A DNA stretch of 64,000 nt from Knoellia sp. Soil729. Its GTDB lineage: Bacteria; Actinomycetota; Actinomycetes; Actinomycetales; Dermatophilaceae. The notes under the pieces are model-generated. The model saw nothing but the letters and a program-made list of their open reading frames with translations. It ran no database searches and had not been told where the DNA came from. The position numbers were made by a program, and so were the translations under genes. The stretch is from the NCBI RefSeq assembly GCF_001427985.1, contig NZ_LMSA01000001.1, positions 821,164 through 885,163 on the forward strand, read 5' to 3'. Within the stretch, counting starts at the first letter, position 1. Every line of letters begins with the position of its first letter. Below, piece after piece: positions 63,857 through 64,000 of the stretch.

Positions 63857-64000
63857 GCCTCATCCCCGTCCTCTCCTCGATAGAGTTCCCCGCATCCGCG
63901 ACACTAAACGGCAGGAATGAACGGGATCGTCATCGGCGTCCTGGCCGCCCCCGGAGCACCCCTGCGGAACTCATCTGGGACGAATGGTCGCCGCAGCCAC
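63857..64000. other. Right-edge interval; possible start of a plus-strand gene
   Basis: 144 bases. An ATG at 63917 follows GGCAGGA and opens a frame (NGIVIGVLAAPGAP) that runs to the window edge, too short to judge. It also holds the promoter of the GAF-ANTAR gene. Confidence 0.3.

Overview
The window is high-GC actinobacterial DNA. Base composition, frequent GTG starts, many leaderless-looking promoters, an RpfB-type resuscitation factor, a PMT-type O-mannosyltransferase and a menaquinone-type succinate dehydrogenase all fit a Micrococcales organism, and Intrasporangiaceae-like is my guess. From about 22 to 49 kb the order pth, rplY, prs, glmU, tRNA-Gln, tetR, ispE, rsmA, rpfB, tatD, metG, rsmI, pmt follows the conserved block known from Mycobacterium tuberculosis around Rv1002c-Rv1019. 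I see no insertion sequence, prophage, CRISPR array or rRNA.

Region 1 (1-22 kb) is a surface-polysaccharide locus. A large secreted protein (cut by the left edge) is followed by a PAP2 phosphatase and a glycosyltransferase on the plus strand. Facing them is a ten-gene minus-strand operon (21852 down to 5615). Almost every junction in it is a 4-base ATGA or GTGA overlap. It encodes an initiating sugar phosphotransferase, an AlgD-like GDP-mannose 6-dehydrogenase, a glycosyltransferase, an asparagine-synthase-type amidotransferase, a two-domain oxidoreductase, a heparinase/alginate-lyase-like protein, two Wzz-like proteins with degenerate kinase domains, an O-antigen ligase/polymerase-like membrane protein and a second glycosyltransferase. 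Together these predict an exported, uronate-containing and possibly amidated polysaccharide.

Region 2 (22-49 kb) is the core block, with several small transport, redox and regulatory genes between the housekeeping genes. One is a MarR regulator with a perfect palindromic operator facing a methyltransferase/VOC operon. The sdhCAB operon, an aldo/keto reductase, rsmI and pmt close the block. A TM0106-type RecB-like nuclease/helicase follows at 49.2-52.8 kb.

Region 3 (52.8-57.2 kb) is the most unusual part. A secreted protein, a short cytoplasmic relative of it and a small membrane protein precede a compact operon. The first gene of that operon fuses a sigma-70-family factor and an HxxxCxxC zinc motif to an RsbT-type kinase. 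It is followed by RsbR and RsbS stressosome proteins and a free-standing RsbU N-terminal (RsbT-binding) domain. There is no RsbV, RsbW or PP2C phosphatase. This suggests a shortened stressosome that holds and releases a sigma factor directly.

Region 4 (57.2-64 kb) has a YihY-family membrane protein, a PucR regulator convergent with a D-amino-acid-dehydrogenase-like oxidoreductase, a DUF839/PhoX-like gene broken by a one-base frameshift, a decayed small gene and a GAF-ANTAR regulator.

Across the window an octamer, GTATGCCG/CGGCATAC, occurs 34 times by my reading, against roughly 2 expected. It is concentrated in the core block, is frequent between genes, and one inverted pair forms a terminator stem. 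That distribution resembles DNA uptake sequences of other bacteria.
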